NCBI RefSeq assembly: GCF_001907695.1 | Contig: NZ_KV880643.1 | Span: 79,872 to 143,871, forward strand | DNA from: Thalassospira sp. TSL5-1 | Lineage (GTDB): Bacteria > Pseudomonadota > Alphaproteobacteria > Rhodospirillales > Thalassospiraceae | Direction: 5' to 3' | Length of the DNA: 64,000 bases | Shown: positions 62,667 to 64,000 of the stretch, piece after piece | Layout of the letters: every line of letters begins with the position of its first letter | Numbering within the stretch: position 1 is the first letter of the stretch | Program-made: the position numbers and the translations under genes | Notes under the pieces: model-generated | What the model saw: the letters and a program-made list of their open reading frames with translations, nothing else | The model's database searches: none | What the model was told of the DNA's origin: nothing

Positions 62667-63347
62667 ATGGTAGCTTCCCCGCGCTTTACCCGTCGTACAA
62701 TTACGGATCAGGTTACAGAAGACCTGCGTGAACGTATCCTGTCGGGGGACTTTCTGGCCGGTACGCAATTACGCCAGGATGCGATAGCTATCGAATATAA
62801 TGTCTCACGTATTCCCGTGCGCGAGGCTTTGCAGCGTCTTGATGCCGAAGGCCTGGTAACATTTCAGCCGCACAAGGGTGCGATTGTTGCCCAGCTCTCG
62901 CTTGACGAGATTGAAGAACTGTTTGAAGTTCGCCGTCTTCTGGAATGTGAATTGCTGCGTCATTCGGTTCCGCGTCTCAGTGCGGATGACATTCGGGCAG
63001 CAAGCGAAATTCTCGATGTTTATGACGAGGCCTTGCGGGCGGGCGATATTGCCCGCTGGGGGGAACTGAACCGTCAGTTCCACGAACGCCTTTATCAGGC
63101 CTCGAACCGTCCCAAGACATTGGAAATCGTGCGCACGATTGGTAATAACACGGTGCGTTTCACCCGCGCGCAGCTTGCCCTTTCAGGCGCAACCGAACGG
63201 GCCGAGCGCGAACATCATGATATTCTGGATGCCTGCCGTTCGGGAAATGTCTCTTTGGCCGTGTCCCTGCTTGATCAACATATTTCTGATTCCTGCAAAA
63301 GCCTGATCGAATGTTTGCGTGTTGCCCGTGTCGGTAACGACGCCTGA
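62667..63347 (+). CDS. GntR-family regulator (FCD subfamily), probable hydroxyproline regulator
   Basis: 226 aa. Winged-helix domain at residues 8-75 (VTEDLRERILSGDFLAGTQLRQDAIAIEYNVSRIPVREALQRLDAEG region) and FCD ligand domain (RRLLECELLRHSV, LNRQFHERLYQASNRP, EREHHDILDACRSGN, LLDQHI), with the metal-binding His/Asp positions. It follows the epimerase by 147 bases. The palindrome at 59148-59159 is a plausible target. Confidence 0.88.
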   Translation: MVASPRFTRRTITDQVTEDLRERILSGDFLAGTQLRQDAIAIEYNVSRIPVREALQRLDAEGLVTFQPHKGAIVAQLSLDEIEELFEVRRLLECELLRHSVPRLSADDIRAASEILDVYDEALRAGDIARWGELNRQFHERLYQASNRPKTLEIVRTIGNNTVRFTRAQLALSGATERAEREHHDILDACRSGNVSLAVSLLDQHISDSCKSLIECLRVARVGNDA

Positions 63348-64000
63348 TTGACTGGCGTGACGCCATTCTAATGAGGCCGAAATCCGCGCTCAATCTCGTC
63401 ATCATCGTCCAGCCAAAATTGACTTTGCCCACAATTATATATCGTGCCGCTCACCCGTGCGATCATGGCAGGGCCATATATGGTCCAATAACACTCGTTA
63501 TGTAAAAACAGCACCGCCAAATCAGTACCCGCAAGCCGGGCTCAATCTGCAGGACACCATACATATCTGTTCTGTATGACCACGCGGTTTAAGCATCACA
63601 AATTGGCGCAAATGATCCAGATGCTCTCGCACATGGCGGCGTTTGGCCAATATGTCCGCACCGGAAACAGTCGGACATTCCCTAGGCTCAAAGATTTGCC
63701 ATCTGTCTGAATGTCTATCACCTCTATCGGGTGGGATTTATCGGAGAATCATCCTGACATGGCGGATCTGCGGGTGTTTTTCGTTCGGGTGGGCGGGCGT
63801 GAGGCCGACTTTGGCGGGGGGAGTCTGTTTTCATTCACCTTTTTCACCCTATTGTTTCGCGGGATACCTAACGAGGCAAACAGGTGGCGCAAAAAAGCCG
63901 TCATAACGTCGTTTATCGGGTTCATTCATGATGCCGATTTGCGTTTGAGCGCAAAATTTTTGCGTAGCTCGTTTTTTTGCTCTTTTTTGGCAAAAAGGTA
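63348..64000. other. Gene-free right end of the window
   Basis: About 650 bases without a supported gene. Short open frames lack ribosome sites. Near the right edge a small palindrome (GCAAAATTTTTGC, 63951-63963) precedes T-rich sequence that may belong to a gene or terminator outside the window. Confidence 0.4.

Noticed and set aside
63643..63906. 87-codon frame near the right end
   Set aside because: It would need a TTG start, has no ribosome site and the product is unlike a protein.
63926..64000. Lys-rich reverse frame entering from the right edge and stopping at 63926
   Set aside because: Only 24 codons are visible, so a gene terminus cannot be told from chance.
1..64000. CRISPR arrays, tRNA/rRNA genes, insertion sequences
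   Set aside because: No regularly spaced repeats, cloverleaf sequence or transposase/integrase motif was seen in reading the window.

Overview
The window reads as a chromosomal segment of a metabolically versatile Alphaproteobacterium. Gene content and protein style suggest a marine Rhodospirillales such as Thalassospira, but that is an inference from family resemblance, not a measured identity. Most genes are GC-moderate and densely packed in catabolic operons. No rRNA, tRNA, CRISPR array, transposase or phage structural gene was recognised.

Layout. (1) 1-6.0 kb: a phenylpropanoid (ferulate-type) module. A vanillin/benzaldehyde-type dehydrogenase, cut by the window edge, diverges from a feruloyl-CoA synthase, a thiolase and a secreted serine hydrolase. 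The divergent promoter carries two related operator-like repeats. (2) 6.0-15.8 kb: an unsaturated-uronate (pectin-like) module. It holds a GH88/GH105 hydrolase, a TRAP transporter whose dctP diverges from dctQM, kduD, a LacI regulator, kduI and a large uncharacterised 822-aa protein coupled to kduI. (3) 16.1-18.3 kb: a small AT-rich orphan with an RxxxxH motif, and a U32-family protein. (4) 18.5-28.3 kb: an amidohydrolase, a DUF1028 protein, a peptide/opine-type ABC transporter with a permease-ATPase fusion, a GntR regulator and an M42 peptidase. Twin operators sit at the divergent promoter. (5) 28.4-30.4 kb: a sodium/alanine symporter and a universal stress protein.

(6) 31.1-48.8 kb: a nearly complete reductive pyrimidine degradation locus. 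PreT/PreA reduce uracil or thymine. Dihydropyrimidinase opens the ring. An M20 carbamoylase and/or a nitrilase-fold amidase remove the carbamoyl group. A beta-alanine:pyruvate transaminase and MmsA carry the carbon to acetyl- or propionyl-CoA. A NitT/TauT-type ABC transporter is the likely importer. A RutR-like TetR regulator lies inside the locus, and RutR-box-like palindromes lie upstream of tetR and preT. The locus is interrupted by an AT-rich two-gene cassette of unknown function (36.5-38.0 kb), the best candidate here for an undescribed system, possibly defence.

(7) 49.4-59.1 kb: a succinate-semialdehyde-type dehydrogenase, a small hypothetical gene, a WecB-type epimerase, glycerol kinase, an AEC transporter, a bidomain oxidoreductase and a GT4 glycosyltransferase. 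The epimerase, oxidoreductase and glycosyltransferase suggest scattered cell-surface polysaccharide functions. (8) 59.2-63.3 kb: a compact 4-hydroxyproline catabolic operon: DapA-superfamily deaminase, D-hydroxyproline oxidoreductase, hydroxyproline 2-epimerase and GntR regulator. A perfect 12-bp palindrome lies upstream. The last 650 bases hold no supported gene.
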